Assembly (NCBI GenBank): GCA_964559355.1
Contig: CAZLHQ010000094.1
Span: 1-12,391 of the forward strand
Direction of reading: 5' to 3'
DNA from: JAEUMD01 sp964559355
Lineage (GTDB): Bacteria > Pseudomonadota > Alphaproteobacteria > Rhizobiales > Hyphomicrobiaceae
DNA: 12,391 nucleotides
Every line of letters begins with the position of its first letter. Position 1 is the first letter of the stretch. The notes beneath the pieces are model-generated. The model was not told where the DNA came from and did no database searches. It saw only the letters and a list, made by a program, of their open reading frames with translations. Shown here piece by piece: positions 1 through 5,934 of this stretch. The position numbers and the translations under genes are program-made.

Positions 1-55
1 GACGCAGCGGACTGCAAATCCGTATACCCCGGTTCGATTCCGGGCGTGGCCTCCA
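1..55 (+). tRNA. tRNA-Cys (GCA), 5' end cut off by window edge
   Basis: The sequence shows the anticodon arm with GCA in the context CTGCAAA, a variable loop, a canonical TpsiC arm (GGTTCGATTCC), the 3' acceptor strand CGTGGCC, a T at the discriminator position and an encoded CCA at 53-55. A U73 discriminator is a known identity element of tRNA-Cys and agrees with the anticodon. The 5' acceptor strand and most of the D arm lie outside the window. It is followed 241 bases later by tRNA-Asn on the same strand; whether they share a transcript is not visible. Confidence 0.95.
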
Positions 56-236
56 AAATTCACAACAAAAACAAATCCTTCATCTGAGTGGCTTTCCGCT
101 GGCGCTTGTCGTTCGCGATATTCGCTCATCCATGTGGCTACTGTTTTGCGCCCCCCTGATCGCCCCTGATGCCCGAACGACAGGTCGCCAACCGCGGCTT
201 GCGAGTGGATTTGCCGAACGATTTGCGATTAAGGTC

Positions 237-266
237 TTGGCCCGGGCCCATGGCTTCTGCTATAGG
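237..266 (+). promoter_or_regulatory. Possible sigma-70-type promoter for tRNA-Asn
   Basis: A TTGGCC (237-242) and a TATAGG (261-266) are separated by 18 bases and would place transcription start about 25 bases before the tRNA-Asn gene. The match to consensus is moderate. A 10-bp palindrome GGCCCGGGCC (239-248) overlaps the -35 hexamer. This is inferred from spacing only; co-transcription from the tRNA-Cys promoter is an alternative. Confidence 0.3.
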
Positions 267-296
267 CACCGCGTTTCCTGACGTGAGATGGCCTGT

Positions 297-371
297 TCCG
301 CGGTAGCTCAGTGGTAGAGCAACCGGCTGTTAACCGGTTGGTCGTAGGTTCGAATCCTACCCGCGGAGCCA
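297..371 (+). tRNA. tRNA-Asn (GTT)
   Basis: A complete 75-nt tRNA. The 7-bp acceptor stem is TCCGCGG paired with CCGCGGA, the D arm contains GCTCAGTGGTAGAGC, the anticodon loop is CTGTTAA with GTT at 329-331, the TpsiC arm is GTAGG-TTCGAAT-CCTAC, the discriminator is G and CCA is encoded at 369-371. All stems pair, so the gene is intact. No duplicated 3' end of this tRNA was seen elsewhere in the window, so there is no sign that an element has integrated into it here. Confidence 0.98.
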
Positions 372-1191
372 TTTCATTGCGTGTCAGGTCTTAGCCGACG
401 CATCTGGCCAGTCAGGCGCTTCCCTCGTCAATCCAGCACGACGCTATCCAGCTTGCGGCAGCGCTGCCTCGCTCGCGGCTTTGCTGCCTGCTGTCCATTT
501 CGGATACCCAAAATCGAACGCGGACATTGCTGTTGCCTGCTGGTGCCGGACCCTTGCGATGTCCGCTGCAAGTCGCTGTTGGCGAACACTTTTTTGCAAG
601 AGTTCGCAATATACTTCACGCCGCGCCCGCTGCTGCACATTGAAACCAGCCAACACAGCTGCCGATTGCAACCCCGTGACGGAAAATAAGAAATAATGAT
701 GCGACTGAGCGTCGCGTGCGCAACGCACCGTCGACTGGCATACAACTTCCAGAATTCGCTGAAAAATCACAGGCAACAAAGGTTGTCATTATTTTTCAGA
801 ATGATGCGCCGCATCGATAAAGCGCCATTATAGCATATTGCGTTAACGCTATTAATATTGGCAACTTGGGTTCACATCCCGAAAACGGGAGAACCGCTTG
901 GGGCAGCGAGGGCTAAGCGGAACGTTCGACTGACGTGGGGACGGTCTCCACTGGGTCGATTGCGACGCCGAGGCAAAGCAAGGGGGGAGATCCCAGCTTA
1001 CCAGCGGCTTGGTTCGTCTTCGTCCAGGAGCCGAAGTCCTGGCGATGTCGTCGACCATGGCTGCACCAATGAGCCGGGGCTGCCGGGCAACTGCCTTTTT
1101 GGCGGCAACTTTTGAGGTCTCTACCTGGGGACGCGAATGTCCACGGGCAACGAATAACAGTAGCGAACAATAGTAACGCGTAGCCAGATCA
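372..1191. other. Gene-poor stretch after tRNA-Asn
   Basis: About 820 bases in which I find no convincing gene. Open frames of up to 138 codons exist on both strands, but they overlap each other, have Arg/Ser/Cys-rich or low-complexity translations, lack good ribosome binding sites and resemble no family I know. An AT-rich island lies around 780-870 and contains the 10-bp palindrome GCGTTAACGC (840-849). A short inverted repeat GCGAC/GTCGC occurs at 701-715. No terminator with a T-run was seen after the tRNA. It may be decayed coding sequence or leader sequence. Confidence 0.5.
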
Positions 1192-2067
1192 ATGCTGACT
1201 TCACCTCGCGCCAGCGCACTTCCGCGTTCCGACACCCGTAACGGCAACGGATCTCGCAGATCTCCCAAGATCGGCGTCTTGATGCTGCACGGCCTTGGCG
1301 GCAGCCCCGCCGAGCTTTATCCGCTCGCCTCCGAGCTCACCGCGCGCGGCTATCGCGTCTCTTCCCCCCGCCTGGATGGGTTGAGCGGCGGCACCGACCA
1401 CGACGACCGCACCCAGTGGAGTGATTGGCTACGGCTGGCCGAGGCCGAATACGATCTGCTCGAAAAGCAGTGCGACGAAGTTCATGTCTGCGGCTTCTGC
1501 GGCGGCGCTTTACTGGCGGCATTGCTGGCGAACTCAGGACGCCGGTCGTTCGGCGACATGGTGCTCATCTCGCCCACATTCACCGCCGATGGCTGGTCGG
1601 TTCCCTACAGCCTGCAACTCTATAAGCTCGTCACCCAGCGCTGGCTGGCGCGCCTATTCAAGTTCAAGGACCGCCCGCCCTATGGTTTGAAGGACGAGCG
1701 CATGCGCGTCGTCGTGCGCCGCATGCTGGAGCGCACCCACAAGCCCGAAGAACGCTTCTTCGAGATCAGCGGCGTCAAGATGATGGAGTTCAACCGGTTG
1801 GCGCGCGTCGCCCGCAAGGCGCTGAACAAGATTCGCTCGCGCACGCTGATCGTGCACGCCCGCCTCGACGACGTGAGTTCACTGGGCAACGCCGAACTCA
1901 TTGCGCGCAAGATCGGCGCCCGCGCTGAGATCCTCGTCCTCGACGACTGCTACCACGAAGTCCTGCTCGACGCGCAGCGCGTCTTTGCTATCCAGTCTAT
2001 CGTCAACTTCTTTGCCGCCACAGCAATGCACCAGACGGTCCGCCAGCGCGATCTCGAGTTCGCTTGA
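1192..2067 (+). CDS. Alpha/beta hydrolase (carboxylesterase-like) with Cys at the nucleophile position
   Basis: A 291-residue protein of the alpha/beta hydrolase fold, closest in look to serine aminopeptidase S33 / carboxylesterase-type hydrolases. The first strand and oxyanion loop read IGVLMLHGLGG (residues 27-37). The nucleophile elbow is GFCGG (101-105), so Cys103 sits where these enzymes normally carry Ser; dienelactone hydrolases are the known family with a Cys here. Candidate acid residues are Asp226/Asp227 in ARLDD, and His255 in the CYHEVLLD segment fits the catalytic His. No signal peptide or membrane segment is evident, so it is probably cytoplasmic. The ATG at 1192 has only a weak ribosome binding site; the ~25 residues before the first strand are low complexity, so a later start is possible. 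It stands alone, followed by a hairpin. Substrate unknown. Confidence 0.88.
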   Translation: MLTSPRASALPRSDTRNGNGSRRSPKIGVLMLHGLGGSPAELYPLASELTARGYRVSSPRLDGLSGGTDHDDRTQWSDWLRLAEAEYDLLEKQCDEVHVCGFCGGALLAALLANSGRRSFGDMVLISPTFTADGWSVPYSLQLYKLVTQRWLARLFKFKDRPPYGLKDERMRVVVRRMLERTHKPEERFFEISGVKMMEFNRLARVARKALNKIRSRTLIVHARLDDVSSLGNAELIARKIGARAEILVLDDCYHEVLLDAQRVFAIQSIVNFFAATAMHQTVRQRDLEFA

Positions 2068-2120
2068 GCAGCAACTCTCGTTATTCGCGACGTGTTCGTT
2101 ATGTGAGGCAGGCAATCCAA

Positions 2121-2157
2121 CGGCCTTGACGGAGCCCGCAAGCTCCCATCAAGGCCG
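2121..2157 (+). terminator. Terminator-like hairpin after the alpha/beta hydrolase gene
   Basis: A 9-bp outer stem (CGGCCTTGA 2121-2129 with TCAAGGCCG 2149-2157) encloses a 5-bp inner stem (GGAGC 2131-2135 with GCTCC 2142-2146) and a six-base loop. It begins 53 bases after the hydrolase stop codon. The following bases (CTGGTTATGCTTTAAAA) form only a poor T-tract, so termination efficiency is uncertain. The stem could also act on transcripts from the opposite strand, where the DUF302 gene ends at 2278. Confidence 0.5.
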
Positions 2158-2277
2158 CTGGTTATGCTTTAAAAGTTCAGCAAATGCCGCCGCTGAAGCA
2201 CGCTGCGCTACCCAAGCAAGCTCAACGCAGAACGACGAGCGGCCCGCGGTGAGCGGTCAGCGGTCAGCGACGCGCGA

Positions 2278-2868
2278 TCAGAAATCGCCGGTCGCGCCAC
2301 GCTTCAAAATATCGAGCATGATCTTTTTGACGCCGAGCGCTTCTTCCTTGAGCTCGGGCGGCAGCGGCTTGCCGCCATGAATCATCATGTCCATGTTGAG
2401 CGTGTAGAGCCACAGCTTGCCGGTTTTGTCCTCCATCAGCGTGACGCGGCACGGCAGGTAGGCGGAGAAGGCGTCGGAATATTCGATCATCTTCGCGGCC
2501 GTCAGCGGGTTGCAGTAGAGGTAGATGTTGAGCTTGCGCCACGGCTTGCCCTGCATCGCCGTGACCTGATCGCCAAGCGGCAGCTGGCCGACATCCTTGA
2601 TGTTGAGCTCGTTGGCGACCGACTTGATCGACTGGTCGACCTCCGCGAACGTGAGGCCTTCCTTGACTTTGGACTTCCACACCGTGGCTTCAGCGGCGTT
2701 GCCGGTCTCGAGCAGCTTGTCGACCAGTTCTTTATAGACCTCGCCCGCCTTCGGGTCGAAGCTCGAGAACTTGGAGATCTTGCTGCCGTGGCTTGCGTAC
2801 ATGTAGCCGCCGGCGAGTACCGCCGCGAGGCCAACGAGTGCGAGAATATTGCGGACCAAACCCAACAT
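2278..2868 (-). CDS. DUF302 domain protein with N-terminal membrane anchor
   Basis: A 196-residue protein. Residues 3-25 are hydrophobic and form an uncleaved signal anchor or signal peptide. The C-terminal half carries hallmarks of DUF302: YCNP (118-121) and YLPCRV (137-142), each with a cysteine (Cys119, Cys140), then a strand ending in TLNMDMM. The family has no settled biochemical role that I can assign. An in-frame TTG 13 codons upstream (2907) would lengthen it, but the ATG at 2868 follows a GGGGA ribosome binding site about nine bases away and gives a clean hydrophobic N-terminus, so I chose it. The domain probably faces the periplasm. It is oriented away from the small membrane protein gene at 3315, leaving about 450 bases between them. 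The 7-bp unit AGCGGTC occurs twice in tandem just past its stop (2252-2265). Confidence 0.88.
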   Translation of the reverse strand: MLGLVRNILALVGLAAVLAGGYMYASHGSKISKFSSFDPKAGEVYKELVDKLLETGNAAEATVWKSKVKEGLTFAEVDQSIKSVANELNIKDVGQLPLGDQVTAMQGKPWRKLNIYLYCNPLTAAKMIEYSDAFSAYLPCRVTLMEDKTGKLWLYTLNMDMMIHGGKPLPPELKEEALGVKKIMLDILKRGATGDF

Positions 2869-3314
2869 GGACGTTTTCCCCGAGGCGATGTTGTTTCCCA
2901 ATCCCAAGACGCGGCGCGCTTGCAGTCAAACCACCGGTCACCGCACGCTCACTTTATTGCTCATCCTGGATGATGCGGACAACCCAACCGCCACGCAAGA
3001 AAAAGATCGCCGCGACCAATACAGATTTGATTAGCGAAATTCGGCTTCCGCAAACAGGGTAAACAGCGCCACGGGCGCGCCCGAACCAAGCGGCATATTC
3101 ACGCAATCTCATTTTTCGATTGAGCTGGGGCGCGGCTTTCGACACCTTTGTTTTGCCTCTGCAGCAAAGCACCAACAATGTCGAAGACCGCGTGAGCGTA
3201 GCGCTCGATGGCGTTGCCGGACTGGTGCCACACTGGCCAGAGTTGGCTGACGATCAAACAAGGACACCTGCGACAGCCGTTGAGGCGCGACGGGGCCACC
3301 GGGAGGAAATTGCG
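2869..3314. other. Intergenic region between divergent DUF302 and small membrane protein genes
   Basis: About 450 bases that should hold the promoters of both flanking genes. I see no strong -35/-10 pair. A poor sigma-54-like element (TGGCAC-N5-CGGC on the minus strand, 3240 down to about 3226) keeps the GG/GC dinucleotides but lacks the TT, and it lies far from the DUF302 start. A minus-strand open frame ends at 2954 and its last part reads like one membrane helix, but I find no ribosome binding site for it, so it is not called as a gene. Confidence 0.4.
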
Positions 3315-3668
3315 ATGAAGGATTTCATGATCAACATGATGGCAGCGATGATGCCGTTCATGAAGCCGCTGATGTGGCTCGGCGTCGCCGCAGCCGCTCT
3401 CGGCATTGTGCTGCTCATTGCGCATGTCGTGTTGCGGGCCAATACGGGCGGTTGGGTGCTGCTTGCCGGACGTATTGCCTTCGGTATGGCGATCTTCTTC
3501 TTCGGCTGCCAGGTCGCCGGCTATTTGCTGGGGGCCGCACCTGGCATCAACTTCGGTGACTTCAGCAAGATGGAATTCAACATCGTGCCGTTCTGGAAGA
3601 TCGGCGCCGGCTTCCTTGCCGCGGCTCTCGTGCTGGGATTCTTTGGCGGACGTACCCGCCAAGCCTGA
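3315..3668 (+). CDS. Small three-helix membrane protein with Met-rich N-terminus, function unknown
   Basis: A 117-residue protein. The ATG at 3315 follows GGGAGGA (3301-3307) at good spacing; the open frame extends further upstream without a comparable site. Predicted membrane segments are about residues 18-40, 46-71 and 92-112. The first 20 residues contain eight methionines (1, 5, 8, 9, 12, 13, 16, 20) and look like an amphipathic helix leading into the first membrane segment. The short loop between helices 2 and 3 (AAPGINFGDFSKMEFN) is likely outside the bilayer. The C-terminus is short and basic (GGRTRQA). I do not recognise a family. It is transcribed away from the DUF302 gene, and the two may share a regulatory region, which is the only hint of a common role. 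Confidence 0.8.
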   Translation: MKDFMINMMAAMMPFMKPLMWLGVAAAALGIVLLIAHVVLRANTGGWVLLAGRIAFGMAIFFFGCQVAGYLLGAAPGINFGDFSKMEFNIVPFWKIGAGFLAAALVLGFFGGRTRQA

Positions 3669-3672
3669 CCCC

Positions 3673-3867
3673 GGATCAGCATTTCAATCAAGGACGTCGC
3701 GCAGGCCGCCAACGGCTTGCAGCGATGTCATTGTGCTGGGACTTGCCCTGTTTGCCAGGCGGATCATCGCCGGCACCAGACTTAGTGCCTGATCGACTGA
3801 GATGGCCCCACTTCCGGTTCCATCGAAGGCGTGAATCAGACTCTCAATCAAGGACTTAGAGCAGGCC
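3673..3867 (+). repeat. Imperfect direct repeat, two ~35-nt copies 160 bp apart
   Basis: Bases 3673-3707 and 3833-3867 match at 28 of 35 positions without gaps, sharing the core TCAATCAAGGAC and the block GCAGGCC. The offset is exactly 160 bases, which is not a multiple of three, so a shared reading frame would not explain it. The copies lie in gene-free sequence downstream of the small membrane protein. The second copy overlaps the left arm of an 11-bp inverted repeat. They may be remnants of a dispersed intergenic repeat family of the kind common in alphaproteobacterial genomes; that is inference. Confidence 0.6.
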
Positions 3868-3911
3868 ACTATGGCACGAGGCGATTCCAAGTAGGTTGAA
3901 CCTGCTCTAAG
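3855..3911. repeat. 11-bp perfect inverted repeat in intergenic DNA
   Basis: CTTAGAGCAGG (3855-3865) and CCTGCTCTAAG (3901-3911) are perfect reverse complements separated by 35 bases, and ACAAAAAT follows the right arm. The two ends could form a long hairpin or mark the ends of a short palindromic intergenic element. Together with the neighbouring direct repeat and the terminator at 3926-3958, it accounts for most structure in the gene-free stretch 3669-4039. Confidence 0.65.
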
Positions 3912-3925
3912 ACAAAAATCTCCAC

Positions 3926-3958
3926 AAAAGAAAACACCGGACGCGGGGCGCCCGGTGT
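3926..3958 (-). terminator. Rho-independent terminator for the DUF2147-like gene
   Basis: Read on the minus strand, ACACCGG and CCGGTGT (plus-strand 3952-3958 and 3934-3940) form a stem around a GC-rich loop, directly followed by TTTTCTTTT. It lies about 80 bases past the stop of the minus-strand gene that ends at 4040, in the right orientation and with a good T-run. Confidence 0.75.
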
Positions 3959-4039
3959 CTCCAATTCGTCGAGGCTGAAGCGATCTCTCGCGCGGTACAA
4001 TCTCGAAGATCCCGCGCCCGGGGCCAGCCAGCGCCGATC

Positions 4040-4396
4040 TTACTTCACGCGGGTGAACTTGCCGCTGGCGCAAGCGCCGGCCGCCGTGCAGCCGTCCATC
4101 TTGAAGGCATCGGCACCCTCAGCAACCATCTTCGCGTTGTAGGTTTCGCCCGTCATCGGGTGAGCGATCTGGCCGACGAAGGCACCATCCTTCGGCTCGA
4201 GCTTGGACTTGATCATCTCCATGCCCTTGTTCTTCGGGCCGTCAGTGACGACGCAAGACATGCCATTGGCGCCGCCTTCCTTGCACTCGATGGTGAAGCC
4301 TTCCCAAGCCCACTTTCCAACCATCGGGTTGGCATAAGCCGACGTGGACAAACCAAGCACCGCGAGGCCGAGGACTGCAGCAAAAGCCTTCTTCAT
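4040..4396 (-). CDS. Small secreted protein, DUF2147-like
   Basis: A 118-residue protein. The ATG at 4396 follows GGGAG at good spacing. Residues 1-22 form a classic signal peptide (Lys-Lys, hydrophobic core, cleavage after AYA), so the mature protein of about 96 residues is periplasmic or secreted. The mature part begins NPMVGKWAWEG and contains a DPxTGKxY-like segment (HPMTGETYNAKM, 79-90), a DGC turn and a closing F-x-R-V strand, which matches the layout of DUF2147 proteins; the match is partial. Four cysteines (38, 48, 103, 109) could form two disulfides in the periplasm. The family has no firm function. It is a single-gene unit with its own terminator downstream and a hairpin in its leader. 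Confidence 0.85.
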   Translation of the reverse strand: MKKAFAAVLGLAVLGLSTSAYANPMVGKWAWEGFTIECKEGGANGMSCVVTDGPKNKGMEMIKSKLEPKDGAFVGQIAHPMTGETYNAKMVAEGADAFKMDGCTAAGACASGKFTRVK

Positions 4397-4415
4397 GACG
4401 TAACTCCCTAAGAAC

Positions 4416-4440
4416 TCCGGCTATCAGGTGCGTAGCCGGA
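4416..4440 (-). promoter_or_regulatory. Hairpin in the 5' leader of the DUF2147-like gene
   Basis: TCCGGCTA (4416-4423) and TAGCCGGA (4433-4440) pair perfectly over 8 bp with a nine-base loop. In the minus-strand transcript the hairpin ends about 20 bases before the start codon, just upstream of the ribosome binding site. It could stabilise the message or block translation, or be an operator in DNA. A second, weaker stem (GCTCCG 4518-4523 with CGGAGC 4532-4537) lies farther upstream. Confidence 0.45.
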
Positions 4441-4904
4441 TGAGCTGATTTGAGAAGTGCTCCCGCCGACCCGTCGCGGCCTACTCGCCGACGAACTTCG
4501 ATCCCGGGCTGCACCACGCTCCGACTTAAGACGGAGCCGCATTTGGTTAACACATTCCCACATTCGAATGAACGACAATTCGCGTTGCGAACCTTACGAA
4601 AATATCTGAAATTCTGGCACACCAACAATCTGCTGCGATGCACCTAATGCTTTGGCATCGCAGCTAGTTTTGACTAATCCCCAAATCTGCAAGGCAATCT
4701 CGCGAGAGCGGGTGATGTGCCGGCGGGCGCGCTATGCTGCGCAGCAGCGAACACCCCCTCGGCAGCAACTCTGCATCAAGAAGGCCCACGATTCCGACAT
4801 ATCGTCGCATTTTGCGCTCGGCCCTGGCGCAAAGGTGCATCTCGCACCATTATATTCGTGACTGCGAATGTAAGCGTTTGAACCCTCACCGACGAGGTGC
4901 CGCC
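4441..4904. other. Intergenic region between DUF2147-like and lipase-like genes
   Basis: About 460 bases between two divergent genes. Visible items are the palindrome CATTCGAATG (4561-4570), the inverted repeat TTTGCGC (4811-4817) with GCGCAAA (4827-4833), and a TATATT (4851-4856) that could be a -10 element for the lipase-like gene but has no good -35. The frame of the lipase-like gene stays open upstream to 4734, but that extension is Arg/Ser-rich, lacks a ribosome binding site and would bury the signal peptide, so I treat it as noncoding. Confidence 0.45.
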
Positions 4905-5804
4905 ATGCTCGCCAATGCAATTCGTCCGCGTTTCACAAAGAGCCTCTCGCACGCCAAGTCGGCGATGCGTGCGCTTGCTGCATCAGGCGCTGCCGTAGCG
5001 GCGCTGCTTGTTCCCTCATCGGGCGCCAGCGCCGACACTCTGGTTCTGGTGCAGGGATATCTGGGCTCGGCGGGCAGCTGGCGAGCGAGCGGCATTGCGC
5101 CACTGCTGCATCAGCGCGGCTGGGTCGATGCCGGCCATCTGTATTTTGCACCCGACTGGCGCATCCGCTCGACCGTGGCGACGCCCAACGCGACCAACCG
5201 CCTCTACACGGTCGACCTGCCGACCGAAGCGCCGATCGCGTTCCAGGCCCAGGTGCTGTCGGCTAATCTGGCCGAAGTCGCGCGGCTGCATCCCTCCGAG
5301 CGCATTGCGATTGCCGCGCACTCGGCTGGCGGCGTCGTGGCGCGGTTCGCACTCGTCACCAATCCGAGCCTCAAGGTCGACACGCTGGTGACGATCGCCA
5401 GCCCCCACATGGGCACAGCAACTGCCGAGGTCGGATCGATGGTCGGTCACTCACCGTTGTCGTGGATCGCACCGTTCTTCGGCGCCAACACCATCAACCG
5501 CTCTCAGGTGCTCTATCGCGACCTGTGGCGCGAGCGTCCCGACACGCTGCTCGGCTGGCTCAACCGCCAGCCCCATCCGTCGCTGCGCTACGTCTCCGTG
5601 GTGCGCTCCAATGATGTTCGCGTTCCGCTGGCCGGCGACAGCGTCGTCAACGGCTGGAGCCAGGACATGAACGCAGTGCCGGCACTGGCAGGCCGGGCCG
5701 AGCGCCTCATTTCCCCCGGCGAGCATGGCCTGCGCACCGACGATGGCCTGTTGATCGCCGACCTGCTGAACATTCGCCAAGCCTCGGCGGCGACAGCCCC
5801 CTGA
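4905..5804 (+). CDS. Exported alpha/beta hydrolase, lipase-like
   Basis: A 299-residue protein. I chose the ATG at 4905 because GAGGTG (4894-4899) precedes it at good spacing and it gives a plausible signal peptide: a long basic N-region with Arg7, Arg9, Lys12, Lys18 and Arg22, a hydrophobic stretch (about 23-36) and cleavage after ASA (41-43). The mature enzyme starts with the strand LVLVQGYLGSAGSW, where Gly-Tyr replaces the usual His-Gly. The nucleophile elbow is AHSAGG with Ser140, a lipase box whose first Gly is Ala. Asp245 in GDSVVNGWSQDM and His274 in GEHGL complete a likely triad, laid out as in lipases and PGAP1-type esterases. It probably cleaves an ester in the periplasm or outside the cell. 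It is a single-gene unit with a strong terminator 31 bases after the stop. Confidence 0.88.
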   Translation: MLANAIRPRFTKSLSHAKSAMRALAASGAAVAALLVPSSGASADTLVLVQGYLGSAGSWRASGIAPLLHQRGWVDAGHLYFAPDWRIRSTVATPNATNRLYTVDLPTEAPIAFQAQVLSANLAEVARLHPSERIAIAAHSAGGVVARFALVTNPSLKVDTLVTIASPHMGTATAEVGSMVGHSPLSWIAPFFGANTINRSQVLYRDLWRERPDTLLGWLNRQPHPSLRYVSVVRSNDVRVPLAGDSVVNGWSQDMNAVPALAGRAERLISPGEHGLRTDDGLLIADLLNIRQASAATAP

Positions 5805-5835
5805 GAGAGCGCGCTCCCGGCACACCGAATGCTCA

Positions 5836-5871
5836 AGCGCCCGCATGTCGTGCGGGCGCTCGATTTTTTTT
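5836..5871 (+). terminator. Rho-independent terminator of the lipase-like gene
   Basis: AGCGCCCGCA (5836-5845) and TGCGGGCGCT (5851-5860) form a perfect 10-bp GC-rich stem with a five-base loop, followed by CGA and eight T residues (5864-5871). On the other strand the hairpin is not followed by a T-run, so it serves the plus-strand gene and is at best weak for the convergent regulator gene. Confidence 0.92.
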
Positions 5872-5934
5872 CTGCGGAAGATGTGGTCTTGGCGAACCGG
5901 GGGGCATGGGCGGATGGAACTCGCCCTCGTGTGA

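Noticed and set aside
297..1191. tRNA-Asn as an attachment site with an integrated element
   Set aside because: No repeat of the tRNA 3' end, no integrase gene and no compositional break seen in the window.
852..1268. Open frames on both strands in 852-1268
   Set aside because: Basic, Ser/Pro-rich translations, no ribosome binding site, overlapping each other and the hydrolase start. Treated as noncoding.
2954..3178. Minus-strand frame ending in a possible single membrane helix (LIKSVLVAAIFFLRGGWVVRII)
   Set aside because: No ribosome binding site before the candidate starts and the N-terminal half looks random. A tiny membrane protein cannot be excluded but is not supported.
3226..3240. 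Sigma-54-like element TGGCAC-N5-CGGC on the minus strand
   Set aside because: Lacks the TT of the -12 element, no dyad nearby, and about 360 bases from the DUF302 start codon.
3684..4073. Minus-strand frame with an EF-hand-like stretch (DGTGSGAISVDQ)
   Set aside because: The calcium-binding pattern fails at position 12, the frame crosses the terminator and the repeats, and it overlaps the 3' end of the DUF2147-like gene.
4734..4904. 57-residue N-terminal extension of the lipase-like gene
   Set aside because: No ribosome binding site, random-looking sequence, and it would place the signal peptide internally.
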